Positions 7,111 through 15,649 of a DNA stretch of 64,000 nt are shown here, one piece after another. The notes below the pieces were generated by a model, which was given only the letters and a program-made list of their open reading frames with translations, made no database searches and was not told where the DNA came from. Origin of the DNA: CAYRVX01 sp964427875 (GTDB taxonomy: Bacteria; Planctomycetota; Phycisphaerae; SM23-33); NCBI GenBank assembly GCA_964427875.1, contig CAYRVX010000011.1, positions 1-64,000 on the forward strand, read 5' to 3'. Each line of letters opens with the position of its first letter. Position 1 is the stretch's first letter. The position numbers and the translations under genes are program-made.

Positions 7111-8664
7111 ATGAGGCCTGCGAGAGTCCTTCTCGTCACACTGGCGTTGACGTATCCGGCCGGCGCGGCCGAGACGGCCCGGGAGGCGCGGGACGGCGCG
7201 GAGACCGCGGCGAAGCGGCTGGCCGCGATGCGCCTGCGCTATCGCCGGTCGCCGCGGGCCGCCAAGGAGGCCGCCGGGCTGGAACTGCTCGACGCGCTGC
7301 TCGACGGCGCCGAGACCGCCGAGGCCGCCCGCCGATGGACGCCGGCGAAGGAGCTCTATCGCGAGGCCTATTGGGTCGGGCGCCACCTCCGGTCGCCGCT
7401 GACGGAGCTTCTCGCCTTCCGCCGCCTGCGGGCGGAGCACTTCGAGGGCATCGCCCGGCGGGTCGAGGTCGACAAGAGGAAGCTCACCGCCGGCCGGGGC
7501 GACGCCGCAGCACGCGAGAAGCTGCTCGAGATGCTCGTCATCGAGCTGCGAGACCCCGCCGAGGCGAGCAAGCTCCTGACGCCGGAGGTCAGCCAGACCT
7601 GGCGCAGCTACCTGCCGCTGGCCGGGCGCGACCCGCGGCGGCTCTCGGAGTCCGCCGCCGCCGAGCTCGGGCGGTGGTACCACGAGTTCCTCGCACCCAA
7701 GGCGAGCAAGTTCTCGCAGCTCGGGGTCCTGCTGGCTGGCAAGGCCTGCTGCCGCCGCGCCCTCGAGCTGCACCGCTCCGACGACGCCGGGCGAAAGGCA
7801 CTGGCCCGCAGGCTCGGGAAGCTCGAAGAGCAGCTCATCGAGTACGCCATGTATCCCACCGCCGGCGGGCGCGGGGCCGACGTCGATCTGCTGCGGTCCA
7901 TCGACGTCGAAGGCCTCCAGCCGCGGGGCGCGTGGGACTTCTCCCACGGCAGGCTGACGACCTGGCCGCGATACGACGGCTGCCTCCGCCTGCCCGCCAC
8001 CGTCACGGGCAGCTACCGGCTGAGCCTGCGCTTCGTGAACCGCAACCACATCCCCCTGCCGGACCGGTTCCGGAAGTTCGAGCGGCTGCGCGTCAGCAAG
8101 AGGGCCCAGCGGTGGTTCAGGCGCCTGCTCGACCCCAGCCCGGGGGTGAACGTCGCCCTGCCGGTGGGCGACCGCCACGTGGCCCTGTCCGTCCTGCCCC
8201 AGCCCGCCTCGCGCAGGACGAAGGGCATCCTGGCCATCGTCGAGCCGCCGATCGACTACGACGACGACGAGGACGAGGACGAGGACGAGGAAGACGCCGA
8301 TGAGCCGGCCGCGACGAAGCCGGCCGCCACGCAGCCGACCGCCGGCATGCCCGCCGACGAGGGCCCTTCCCCCGGGGAGACCGTCGCCGTCGAGGCGCCC
8401 TACATCTCCAGGGAGCGGTACCACCAGCTCGACATCGCCGTCTTCGTCGAGCAGGGCGTCGCCACGATCGTGATCAACCTGAACGAGAAGCCCCTGATCC
8501 GCTGGCAGGGCGAGGTCTCGCGTCTGGTCCTGGACGACATCTGGCCGCCCGTCGTCCCGCGCGGCGCGGTCCTGCTCGGCGGCTGGCGCGGCCCGACCGC
8601 CTTCAACTCCGCCAAGGTCTGCAACTTCTCCGGCCGCACCAGGCTCGACCGCCCGACCCCCTGA
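7111..8664 (+). CDS. Secreted paralogue of the LamG protein, with acidic linker
   Basis: This encodes 517 residues with a signal peptide (LLVTLALTYPAGAAETA). The helical first half parallels the previous gene: LLTPEVSQTWRSYLPLAGR and AAAELGRWYHEFLAPKA align with the corresponding motifs there. The second half differs: a beta-rich region of the LamG-like type (GAWDFSHGRLTTWPRYDG ... YRLSLRFVNRN) is interrupted near residues 380-420 by a run of Asp/Glu and then Ala/Thr/Pro, and ends with a strand-rich tail (RYHQLDIAVFVEQGVATIVI). The acidic tract could bind calcium or act as a flexible spacer. Function unknown; secreted. Confidence 0.75.
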   Translation: MRPARVLLVTLALTYPAGAAETAREARDGAETAAKRLAAMRLRYRRSPRAAKEAAGLELLDALLDGAETAEAARRWTPAKELYREAYWVGRHLRSPLTELLAFRRLRAEHFEGIARRVEVDKRKLTAGRGDAAAREKLLEMLVIELRDPAEASKLLTPEVSQTWRSYLPLAGRDPRRLSESAAAELGRWYHEFLAPKASKFSQLGVLLAGKACCRRALELHRSDDAGRKALARRLGKLEEQLIEYAMYPTAGGRGADVDLLRSIDVEGLQPRGAWDFSHGRLTTWPRYDGCLRLPATVTGSYRLSLRFVNRNHIPLPDRFRKFERLRVSKRAQRWFRRLLDPSPGVNVALPVGDRHVALSVLPQPASRRTKGILAIVEPPIDYDDDEDEDEDEEDADEPAATKPAATQPTAGMPADEGPSPGETVAVEAPYISRERYHQLDIAVFVEQGVATIVINLNEKPLIRWQGEVSRLVLDDIWPPVVPRGAVLLGGWRGPTAFNSAKVCNFSGRTRLDRPTP

Positions 8665-8702
8665 TCGCCGTCGCCTGCGTCCCAAGGCCGCGCCGCGTGG
8701 GC

Positions 8703-10632
8703 TCAGCCCTCCTTCAGCACGTGTAGATCGGGCAGCCCCAGCACGTCCAGCCGCCCGTCGACAAGCTCCTCTCCCAGCCCGAGCGCGGGCAGCGCCTCCA
8801 CCAGACTCACCGCGACCCCGTCCTCGCTCCGCGTCCCGTGCGCCCCGGGCGCCTCACGCCCCTCAGCGCGTCTCCGATAACCCAACGCCGCCCTCGCCCC
8901 CAAGCCCCCCCCAAGCCCCGGCCCAGCGCGGCCGGGGTCGGGCCCTTCCAGCGCATCCACACGATCCCCATCCACCCGATCCCCCTCCCCCCTCTTCGCC
9001 TCCACCCACGCCGCCGCCGCGAGGTCGTCGCTTTCCACCGACCCCCGGGACCCGCCCGCCGCCGAAGGCAGCACCGGATCGGCGACGTCCCGCATATCCG
9101 CCCCCCGCCGCGGCCAGGCGGCCGACAGGTCAATCGCGTTGATCCGCCCGTCACAGGTCACGTCGCTCCGCGTCTGGTCGGCCGAGACGCCGTCGATCAG
9201 GATCGTCCGGCGCGGCCAGACGTACGACAGGTCAATGGCGTTCACGCGCAGGTCGCCCGTGGAATCTCCCGCCAGCGCCGTAAAGACGCGGTCGTTGTCC
9301 CCCGCCAGCGGGCTGCCCCCCGCGTCCGTCACGCCTTCGATCTGCACCACGTACTTCGCCACATCCGGCAGCGCGGCCGTGAACTGGATGATCCCGACTC
9401 TATCGTCCTCAATGCGGGCGGTGGCCACGTCGATTCCCGAGAGGTCCACAGGATCGCCGTTCACGTGCTTCCCGGCGATCCGCACCGAGGTCGGGCTGAA
9501 GGTCGCCGCGTCCATCCTCCAGGAGAACTCGATCCGCAACCATGTTACGCCGTTGACTCTCGGCTCACTGAACGTGCCATCGTCTGCTATCTCCAGCCGC
9601 CCCTCGCCAACCAGGGGACCGTGGAAACCCGCGCTGTACCAGGCGTCCGCTGTGAGCGCAGTGGCCACCCTCGCCACAAAGGCGTCTTGGCTTCCGCCGA
9701 AACTCGTGTCCCAGCCCCCCGAGACCCAGCCCGAGGACCACGTACCCCCGGTCACCAGCACGTTACCGGCCGCGTCGGCGGCGATGCCGCGGCCGTCGTC
9801 ACGGGAACCGCCACCCAGATAGCTGCTCCAGTCCAAGTCCGGGTCGATGATCAACCCGCGCGTGGGGTCGTAGCTGCCGGTGATCTCGAACTCATAGGTG
9901 TCCCCATCCACAAGCCGATAGGCGCCGGCCACCTCGACCTGCTCGCCGTCGATGACTTGGTAGATGTAGGGGGCGTCGTCCACGACCTCGCCCCAGTCGC
10001 CCGGCAGGCGAACGTGCAGGGCGCCGCCGTCATCGATGCTCAGGGCGTCGATGCCGCTGTAGCTGACGCCGATCTGCGAGAAGTCGGCGCCGGGGGCGAC
10101 GTGGAACTCGTACTTGAGGTGATCGCGGCGGCCCCAGGTGTGCAGGTCGATGCCGTCGTAGAGGCCCTCGTAGCCCACGATCTCGTAGGACGGCACGTCC
10201 TCCCGCCACGCCGACGGCTCGCCCACAAGGAAGTTGAACCGCGTCTGCGCCTCGGCCACGCCAACGGGCGTGACCGGGTTTGCCCCGTCGAACGTGGCGG
10301 AGAAGCGAAGGCGCTCCAGCTCGGCGGGCTCGGCGCCCGGGTCGCCATGCGGCGAGGCGGCCGGGGGGGGCGTCGTCTTTGTCGCCCGCCACTTCGCGGA
10401 ACAGCTCGAAGACCGGCCCGCTGTCCGTGTGAGCGATGTTGGCGCCCTGCCCCCTGTGGACGAAGCGGACCGACTCGTCGGCCCATTGGCCCTGGTTCTG
10501 GATAAACACCGCCGGCGTGGTGCCGAACAGCTCGATCGCCTCCTGCGCCACCGTGCCGCTCAGCAGCAGGCGCGCCTCCAGCGCCTCGAGGGTCGGCCCG
10601 GCGCTCGCGTGAAACGATCTTGCTCCGTTCAT
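8703..10632 (-). pseudogene. LEPR-XLL / SBBP / dockerin secreted protein, frameshifted in a C8 tract
   Basis: Reading from ATG 10632, the protein begins with a planctomycete LEPR-XLL-type motif (LEALEARLLLSG), then a DUF7948-like region (FIQNQGQWADESVRFVHRG). At 10363-10370 a run of eight C (minus strand) shifts the frame; removing one C joins it to the downstream frame, which continues naturally (PASPHGDPGAEPAELERL..., then WREDVPSYEIVGYEGLYDG). The remainder has SBBP beta-propeller repeat text (SYLGGGSRDDGRGIAADAAG) and two dockerin-like repeats (GDSTGDLRVNAIDLSYVWP and DVTCDGRINAIDLSAAWP). It is probably one secreted surface protein of about 642 residues. The break may be a true phase-variable or inactivating indel or a sequencing error. 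Confidence 0.8.
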
Positions 10633-10901
10633 GGCGGCCTCCGATTGCGTTCAGCCCGTTGTTTCAGAACGAAATGCACCACCCGAGAAGGCCAGGGGAA
10701 CCCAGCCGCACCGCAGCCCCGTGTCCTCTTTCCAGTTCCCTCGCTTATACCGCGCTGGAAGCCAAGGGCCAATGCTGGAAAAAGGCAGTAGGCAGTAGGG
10801 AGTAGGGGGAAGCGTGAGGATCGCCGGGGGAGGAGACGTCCTCTCCCGGATCTTCAACTCAAAAGAATCTCTGAGCCTCTGTGCCTCGGTGGCAAACACC
10901 C
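10633..10901. other. Intergenic region with short heptamer tract
   Basis: This 269-base region holds four imperfect heptamer units (10784-10811) and a stretch reading like the low-complexity 'CTCTGAGCCTCTGTGCCTC' type found between genes in related genomes. No gene is evident. It separates two genes on the same strand. Confidence 0.4.
10784..10811. repeat. Heptamer tract, GGCAGTA family
   Basis: Four consecutive 7-bp units (GGCAGTA twice, GGGAGTA, GGGGGAA) read in the opposite orientation to CCTACTG/CCTATTG units at 12729-12763, so the two tracts flank the tssBC gene as an inverted pair. Confidence 0.7.
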
Positions 10902-12437
10902 CTACCCCGTCCAGCGGCCGGCTAGGGCGGTTACGGGGTCGGCGAGGCAGGCGACGCCGCGGACGCGGACGATGTTGCGGCCCTGGACGCTGAGAAGGGC
11001 GGTCAGGCCCATGTCCTGTAGCGCCTCACCGGCGCGGTCGGTGAGGTAGACCTCGGCGCAGGGCATGATGCGGCGGTCGCCGTCGACGATGCGGACGTGC
11101 ATGGGCAGGTCCTCGATGTCGTGGTACAACGCCGGGGCCATCTCCCAGCCGTGCTCGGTGAAGCCGGCCCCCAACACCTCGACGAGCCCGAAGGCGGGAT
11201 TGCCCCACAGGTAGCACTCGTGCCCGGCGGCCTCGTCCAGCTCCTCGAACTCGAACGCATCGACCGGGTCGGTGTCCTTGCCGTACGGCAGGCGAAGGAG
11301 CATTCGCGGCAGGGCGAGCGCGAGGTAGGCGGCCTCGGGCAGCTTTCGCAGCTCGCCCCAGGCGGCCGCGGCGTCGGCGGGCGGCTGGACGGCCCAGTCG
11401 TCGGGGTCGGGCGTGGCGGCGATGGACTCGCAGCCGGCCACGCGGTCGGCCGCGGCGGCGACGAACGGGGCGCCGGCGGCCTTCGCGATCTTCGCCAGCC
11501 GCCCCAGCAGCGCCGCGTCGCCGGCGGTCTTGTCGAAGGTGAACCCTCCGGCCAGGAGCGACCACGGCTCGCCGCCGGCCGTGCCGATCGTTCGCGTCAC
11601 GAGCAGCTCGAAGAGCCCGCAGGACCGCAGCTCCTCGCCGGCCGTCAGGTCGGCGGCCAGCTCGTCCTTCGTAACGTCCATGAGGTGCAGCTTGAGGTCC
11701 TCGTCGGTCTCCAGGTGGGTGACGAGGAAGTGGACGCTCCGCCAGGCGGCCTCGACGGCCTGGAAGGCGGCGTGGTGGAGGATGGCCCGCATCTGTGCGG
11801 CGGCGGCCTCATCCACGCGGGCGACGAGCGCCGACTGCTCCTTGTCCCTGTCGGGCACGATGTAGGGGGCGACCACGCTGCGGAGGATGGCGTCGATGCC
11901 GGCCTGTGCCCCCGCGGGCCCGGCGGCCTCGGCGTGGGCCGGGCGATCGCCGAGCAGCCGGCCGAACATGTCGCCCTCGCCGTCCGCCTCGGCGGGCTTC
12001 TCCTCCGGCGGGGGCGCCTCGGCCTGCTCGGCGGGGGCAGGCTCGGCGCCTTGGGCCCAGGAGCGGACCTCGGCCGCCGCGTCGGGGAACGCGGCGGGGT
12101 CCATCAGCCGCTTGCGGAGCGACCGCAGGGCCTGGAAGACATCGAGCTTCTCGAACATGCGGTCGGGGTGGAAGTCGTCGATCTCTTGGGGGCGGATGGT
12201 GATGGGCGGCCCGCCCTCGCCGCCGGCGGGGACGCTGACCTCGCTGCCCAGGCCGGCCAGCACGCGCTCCCAGTTATCCACGTCGAGGAAGGCGATCTTC
12301 CGCCCGCCGAGCGGCTCGGCTGCACGCCGTTGGGCTCGCCCGCTGAAATCGCCCATCAGGAGGATGCGGAACGGCCCGTCGCCTCTGCCGCCGCCGCCGC
12401 CCGTCGCCAGGTTTCCGAAAGACATCCGCTCGGCCAT
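10902..12437 (-). CDS. Fused TssB-TssC contractile sheath protein
   Basis: This encodes 511 residues. Residues ~1-115 resemble TssB/VipA (PFRILLMGDFSGR, 'DVDNWERVLAGL', 'EIDDFHPDRMFEKLDVFQAL'). A Pro/Glu/Ala-rich linker (about 128-157) follows, and the rest matches TssC/VipB: EAAWRSVHFLV, 'LHLMDVTKDELAADL', 'PWSLLAGGFTFDKTAGDA.LL', 'RLPYGKDTDPVDAFEFEE', 'YLWGNPAFGLVEVLGAGF'. In most systems the two are separate proteins that assemble into the contractile sheath. The ATG at 12437 has GGGAGG upstream. No other baseplate gene is here. The fusion is read directly; the contractile role follows from the families. Confidence 0.85.
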   Translation of the reverse strand: MAERMSFGNLATGGGGGRGDGPFRILLMGDFSGRAQRRAAEPLGGRKIAFLDVDNWERVLAGLGSEVSVPAGGEGGPPITIRPQEIDDFHPDRMFEKLDVFQALRSLRKRLMDPAAFPDAAAEVRSWAQGAEPAPAEQAEAPPPEEKPAEADGEGDMFGRLLGDRPAHAEAAGPAGAQAGIDAILRSVVAPYIVPDRDKEQSALVARVDEAAAAQMRAILHHAAFQAVEAAWRSVHFLVTHLETDEDLKLHLMDVTKDELAADLTAGEELRSCGLFELLVTRTIGTAGGEPWSLLAGGFTFDKTAGDAALLGRLAKIAKAAGAPFVAAAADRVAGCESIAATPDPDDWAVQPPADAAAAWGELRKLPEAAYLALALPRMLLRLPYGKDTDPVDAFEFEELDEAAGHECYLWGNPAFGLVEVLGAGFTEHGWEMAPALYHDIEDLPMHVRIVDGDRRIMPCAEVYLTDRAGEALQDMGLTALLSVQGRNIVRVRGVACLADPVTALAGRWTG

Positions 12438-12452
12438 CGTCCTGCACCTCCC

Positions 12453-12496
12453 ATTGCGGATTGCGAATTGCGAACCTGCCTGCCGGCAAGGCAGGT
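12453..12496. repeat. ATTGCGR heptamers followed by a hairpin
   Basis: Three units ATTGCGG, ATTGCGA, ATTGCGA (12453-12473) run straight into a hairpin whose 8-bp arms ACCTGCCT/AGGCAGGT flank a 7-base loop (12474-12496). The tract lies just upstream of the tssBC start. Confidence 0.65.
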
Positions 12497-12664
12497 TGCG
12501 GATTGCTTGCCCTGTCTTCGATCCTGAGGCCTCAGACCGAAGGGAGCCCATCGAAGGGCGGATTGCCAGGACCTGCGCGCCGCTCACGGATTCCAGCACA
12601 CGGCACCGCAAAGACCAATTGTCAGCGATCGGCCGCCCGTTTGCAATCGGCAAGGCCGCGGCGC

Positions 12665-12720
12665 CCTACGCCCTACGCCCTACGCCCTACGACCTACGAC
12701 CTACGACCTACGACCTCTTC
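12665..12720. repeat. CCTACGC / CCTACGA heptamer tract
   Basis: Three CCTACGC units are followed by four CCTACGA units and a diverged CCTCTTC. The period is exactly 7. Confidence 0.85.
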
Positions 12721-12728
12721 CTCTGTCC

Positions 12729-12763
12729 CCTACTGCCTACTGCCTATTGCCTATTGCCTCTCC
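12729..12763. repeat. CCTACTG / CCTATTG heptamer tract
   Basis: Two CCTACTG, two CCTATTG and a CCTCTCC unit in tandem. It is the complement of the GGCAGTA units at 10784-10811. Confidence 0.85.
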
Positions 12764-12783
12764 GAAGCCCGTGGAACGGCCGC

Positions 12784-13812
12784 TCAGGACCGCACGCGGG
12801 CCAGGACGCGGAGGGCCCAGACGAGCTGGCCGGCGGGGAAGGTGGCGATCTCGTATCGGTCGTTGACGGGCACGAGGTGCACGACGTCCTCTCGGCGGCT
12901 AAAGAGCTTGCAGGTCACGCCGATCTGCCCTTCGAGCTGGACGATGGCGGCCCGCCCGTCCGCCGCGGCGGCGCCGGGGCTCACGATCGCCAGGTCGCCG
13001 TGGCGGATGTCCGGGGCCATCGAGTCGCCGTCGATGCGGAGCGCGAACGCGTCGGCCCAGCGGGCCTTGATCTGCGGGGCCGCGACGAACTGGACGACGT
13101 CGCCGCCGTCCGGGACGGAGAGCGTGATGATCTGCACGGGCGATTCCTCGTTTCCCTCGGCGCCGGCGGCGGTGGCCGGCTGGACGTTCGCCGCCGCCGC
13201 GGCCGCGTGCCGCGATACCAGCTCCTCCAGCGTGGTCAGCCCCGCCGCCTCGCCGGCGGCCCAGAAGTGGGGCACGCCGGCGGCACTGCGGCCGAGAATC
13301 GGTATCCAGCCCTCTCTGGCCGTACCGCCGGCCCGCGCGGCTTCGCGCGCGGCGTGCGTCGCCTCGCGAGCAGCGGCCTCAACGGCGGCCTGGCGTTTGG
13401 CGGGCCCCTCGACGGTGCCTGTTCGTTCTTCACCGGCCGCGCGCGATCGCGCCGTCTTCGCCGGGAACTTCCCCACCTCGATGAGGATGTCGAGGAAGGC
13501 CGCAAGGGGCGCGGCGGCTTCGGGCCGGTCGGCCAGCAGGGCCGCGGCCCGCCGGAGGATCGGATGGTCGAAGGGCGCGGCCCCCTCGGGGCTCTCCCGG
13601 CCGGTCAGCAGCCAGCGGAGGTCCGCCCCGGTCACCTCGGCGATCCGCACGAGCACGTCGGCGGGCGGGACCCGGGAGGTCTCATAGTAGTCGTAGGTGC
13701 TCGGGGAAAGCCCTAAATTCTTGGCGAAAGCGGATTTACCGCGTGCACCGGCCGTCTCCAGGCGAAGCTGGGCGATCCTCTGGCAGATACCTTTATGCGA
13801 AGTTTTTTTCAC
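12784..13812 (-). CDS. XRE-type HTH / S24 peptidase repressor
   Basis: This encodes 342 residues from GTG 13812. The N-terminal ~60 residues form a helix-turn-helix (SAFAKNLGLSPSTYDYYETS). An Ala-rich helical linker follows. The last ~130 residues are a LexA/CI-type S24 peptidase: 'FALRIDGDSMAPDIRHGDLAIV' has the catalytic Ser in GDSM, and the Lys in QIGVTCKLF is in the expected position for the Ser-Lys dyad. Such repressors self-cleave when stimulated by RecA filaments or other signals and then release their operators. The start is uncertain: upstream ATG codons exist but GTG 13812 begins at the HTH. It is divergent from a small ORF across an AT-rich gap. Confidence 0.85.
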   Translation of the reverse strand: MKKTSHKGICQRIAQLRLETAGARGKSAFAKNLGLSPSTYDYYETSRVPPADVLVRIAEVTGADLRWLLTGRESPEGAAPFDHPILRRAAALLADRPEAAAPLAAFLDILIEVGKFPAKTARSRAAGEERTGTVEGPAKRQAAVEAAAREATHAAREAARAGGTAREGWIPILGRSAAGVPHFWAAGEAAGLTTLEELVSRHAAAAAANVQPATAAGAEGNEESPVQIITLSVPDGGDVVQFVAAPQIKARWADAFALRIDGDSMAPDIRHGDLAIVSPGAAAADGRAAIVQLEGQIGVTCKLFSRREDVVHLVPVNDRYEIATFPAGQLVWALRVLARVRS

Positions 13813-13840
13813 AAAATTTCCGTAATCGCGAAAAATACAC

Positions 13841-13867
13841 TTGACATCGCCCGGCAAAAGGTATAAT
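13841..13867 (+). promoter_or_regulatory. Consensus-like promoter TTGACA - 15 bp - TATAAT
   Basis: A perfect -35 hexamer (TTGACA, 13841-13846) and perfect -10 (TATAAT, 13862-13867) are spaced 15 bases, shorter than the usual 17, on the plus strand about 57 bases before the small ORF. It lies in the divergent gap upstream of the S24 repressor, the expected place for a target of that repressor. The short spacing may weaken it or make it regulated. Confidence 0.6.
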
Positions 13868-13923
13868 AAATAGCTCGATACGTTCAACATTGTAGGAAAA
13901 GTCTGGGCCGAGGCAAGGCCAAA

Positions 13924-14118
13924 ATGGCGAAAACCGCCCACATGCGGCTGGTGAGTCTCGCTGAGTCGATCGAGGAGGATTGGCGACTGCTGGGCTTGCA
14001 GGTGCAACTGCTTCGCTGGGCCATGGACCAGAAGCAGCGCCGCGGCACCGGCGTCCGGGGAAACAAGCGGCCGGGGGCAGAACGCGGCCGTCGAGGAGGG
14101 CGGCCAACTGAAGGCTGA
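13924..14118 (+). CDS. Small ORF divergent from the S24 repressor
   Basis: This is a 64-residue ORF with ATG 13924 behind GAGGCAAGG and downstream of a consensus-like promoter. The N-terminal half (LVSLAESIEEDWRLLGLQVQ) looks like an amphipathic helix; the C-terminal half is Arg/Gly-rich with no clear fold. The setting (repressor, divergent short gene, AT-rich gap) is like phage lysis-lysogeny or toxin-antitoxin switches. I do not recognise the protein; it may be a spurious ORF. Confidence 0.35.
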   Translation: MAKTAHMRLVSLAESIEEDWRLLGLQVQLLRWAMDQKQRRGTGVRGNKRPGAERGRRGGRPTEG

Positions 14119-14466
14119 GCCAAGGGCGGTCGGAGACGGGACCGACCGTCCGGCGCTCGGCCGGGCGGCAGCGGGAGCTGGCGGGGCGACGTGCACAAGT
14201 CTTTTTACGAAACAAAGCCATTTTCGACAAAAACCGATATAACTGCATTTCCTTGAAGCATTTACGGCAGTTGTGATTTGATTTACAAATCCTCCGTTTC
14301 GCCTGGCGGCAGGGCCGGGTGCTTCGGCGACTGCGGCCGTTCGGCCTGTGCCGGCGGCCCTGGGCCGGCTTTTGACGGTTGATCGGATGGCGGCGCGGCG
14401 GTATCCTCGCGGCGCCCCACCCGCGAACCGGCGGGGCCGATACGTTCAACCGAGGAGAGCCCGCCC

Positions 14467-15636
14467 ATGCTGCCGAGAGAGCGCGTCTTCGCGGCCCTGG
14501 CGCATCGCGAGCCGGACCGGGTCCCCTGGGGCGAGCATTCCATCGACTACAACGTATATGAGGATATCCTCGGCCGCGAGACGCTCGTCCAGGCCAAGAT
14601 GAAGCAGACGCAGGCCTACTGGGACGGCCGGCGGGACGAGGTGGTCGAGAGCTACAAGCGGGACCGCCTGGACCTGATCCGCGCGCTGGAGATGGACGTC
14701 GTCTTCGTCGGGGCCGTGCCGCCGAAGGACTACCGCCCCGAGCCGATGGAGAAGCTCGACGAGGAGACCTACCGCGATGCCGAGGGCAACATCTACCGCG
14801 TCTCGGCGACGACGCACGACCTGCGGATCTACCGGCGCAACACCGCCGGCTACGTCCCGCCGACGGTCGAGGGCCTCCAGGAGCAGATCGACAAGCTCGA
14901 CGACGAGCCGCCCGACGACGGCGACGACTCGCGGTGGGAGCTGGTCCATCACGCCGTACGCGAGATGAAGGAGACGCACTTCATCATGCTGCTCTGCGGC
15001 GACCTCGAGTTCCCGCGGTTCGGGGCCACCGAGGAGGAGAGCTGGATGAACCTCATCCTCCAGCCGGAAGTCTGCCGGAAGATCGCCGAGCTGCGCGGCA
15101 AACGGCTCGTCCGCGACGTGGAGGTCTTCGCGAAGCTCGGCGTGGACGGGATCATGCCGTGCGGGGACCTCGGCAGCAGCACCGCCCTGATGGCCAGCCC
15201 GGAGATCTACCGCGAGATGGTCTATCCGGTGCACAAGGCCCACGCAGACGCCGCCCACCGCCACGGGCTGAAGATACTCAAGCACTGCTGCGGGCACACC
15301 TGGCCGGTCATCCACGAGATCGCCGAGGTCTACGACGCCTACGAGGGCATCCAGGCCAGCGCGGGCATGGACATCGCCCGGCTGAAGCGGGAGGTGGGCG
15401 AGCGGCTCTGCCTGTGGGGCGGCATCTGGCACGAGCACATCATCCTCGGCGGCGTCGAGGACATCCGCAGCGACGCGCGATACTCCTTCGAGCACGCCGC
15501 CCCCGGCGGCGGGTACATCATGGGCTCCACGCACTCGCTCGCGGTGGACGCGAAGGTCGAGAACATCCTCGAGATGAAGCGATGCCGCGACGAATGGGGC
15601 ACCTACCCGATCGACCCGAAGCGCTTCACGACGTGA
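14467..15636 (+). CDS. Uroporphyrinogen decarboxylase-family (MtaA/CmuA-like) protein
   Basis: This encodes 389 residues. The N-terminus MLPRERVFAALAHREPDRVPWG is the typical start of URO-D-fold corrinoid methyltransferase relatives. Later motifs include GDLEFPRFGATEE, 'GVDGIMPCGDLGSS', and LKILKHCCGHTWPVI; the His/Cys residues in that last motif resemble the zinc-binding site of methyltransferase-type members rather than the haem-pathway decarboxylase. Cytoplasmic; no signal peptide. Such proteins are abundant in planctomycetes with no fixed role. Neighbours do not name a substrate. CGAGGAGAGC supplies the ribosome-binding site. Confidence 0.85.
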   Translation: MLPRERVFAALAHREPDRVPWGEHSIDYNVYEDILGRETLVQAKMKQTQAYWDGRRDEVVESYKRDRLDLIRALEMDVVFVGAVPPKDYRPEPMEKLDEETYRDAEGNIYRVSATTHDLRIYRRNTAGYVPPTVEGLQEQIDKLDDEPPDDGDDSRWELVHHAVREMKETHFIMLLCGDLEFPRFGATEEESWMNLILQPEVCRKIAELRGKRLVRDVEVFAKLGVDGIMPCGDLGSSTALMASPEIYREMVYPVHKAHADAAHRHGLKILKHCCGHTWPVIHEIAEVYDAYEGIQASAGMDIARLKREVGERLCLWGGIWHEHIILGGVEDIRSDARYSFEHAAPGGGYIMGSTHSLAVDAKVENILEMKRCRDEWGTYPIDPKRFTT

Positions 15637-15649
15637 CGGCGGGGAGGAA

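Larger units (their letters stand above)
12438..12783. other. Repeat-filled intergenic region
   Basis: This 346-base gap between two minus-strand genes has three heptamer tracts and a perfect 8-bp inverted repeat (ACCTGCCT / AGGCAGGT, 12474-12496). I see no gene in it. Confidence 0.6.
13813..14466. other. AT-rich region between the repressor and the URO-D gene
   Basis: This region contains the repressor-side control segment, a small ORF (13924-14118), and an AT-rich patch at about 14198-14290 that contrasts sharply with the high-GC surroundings. I recognise no RNA or repeat in the patch. The base composition suggests acquired DNA. Confidence 0.5.

Noticed and set aside
12474..12496. Hairpin near the tssBC start as a transcription terminator
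   Set aside because: There is no T-run and it lies upstream of the gene; more likely part of the repeat family.
13876..13888. A 13-base sequence repeated at 14438-14450 as a possible operator pair
   Set aside because: A single 13-mer repeat is expected by chance in a window this size and neither copy is palindromic.
14446..15534. A 362-codon minus-strand frame opposite the URO-D gene
   Set aside because: The plus strand carries clear URO-D motifs and a good ribosome-binding site; the minus frame has none.
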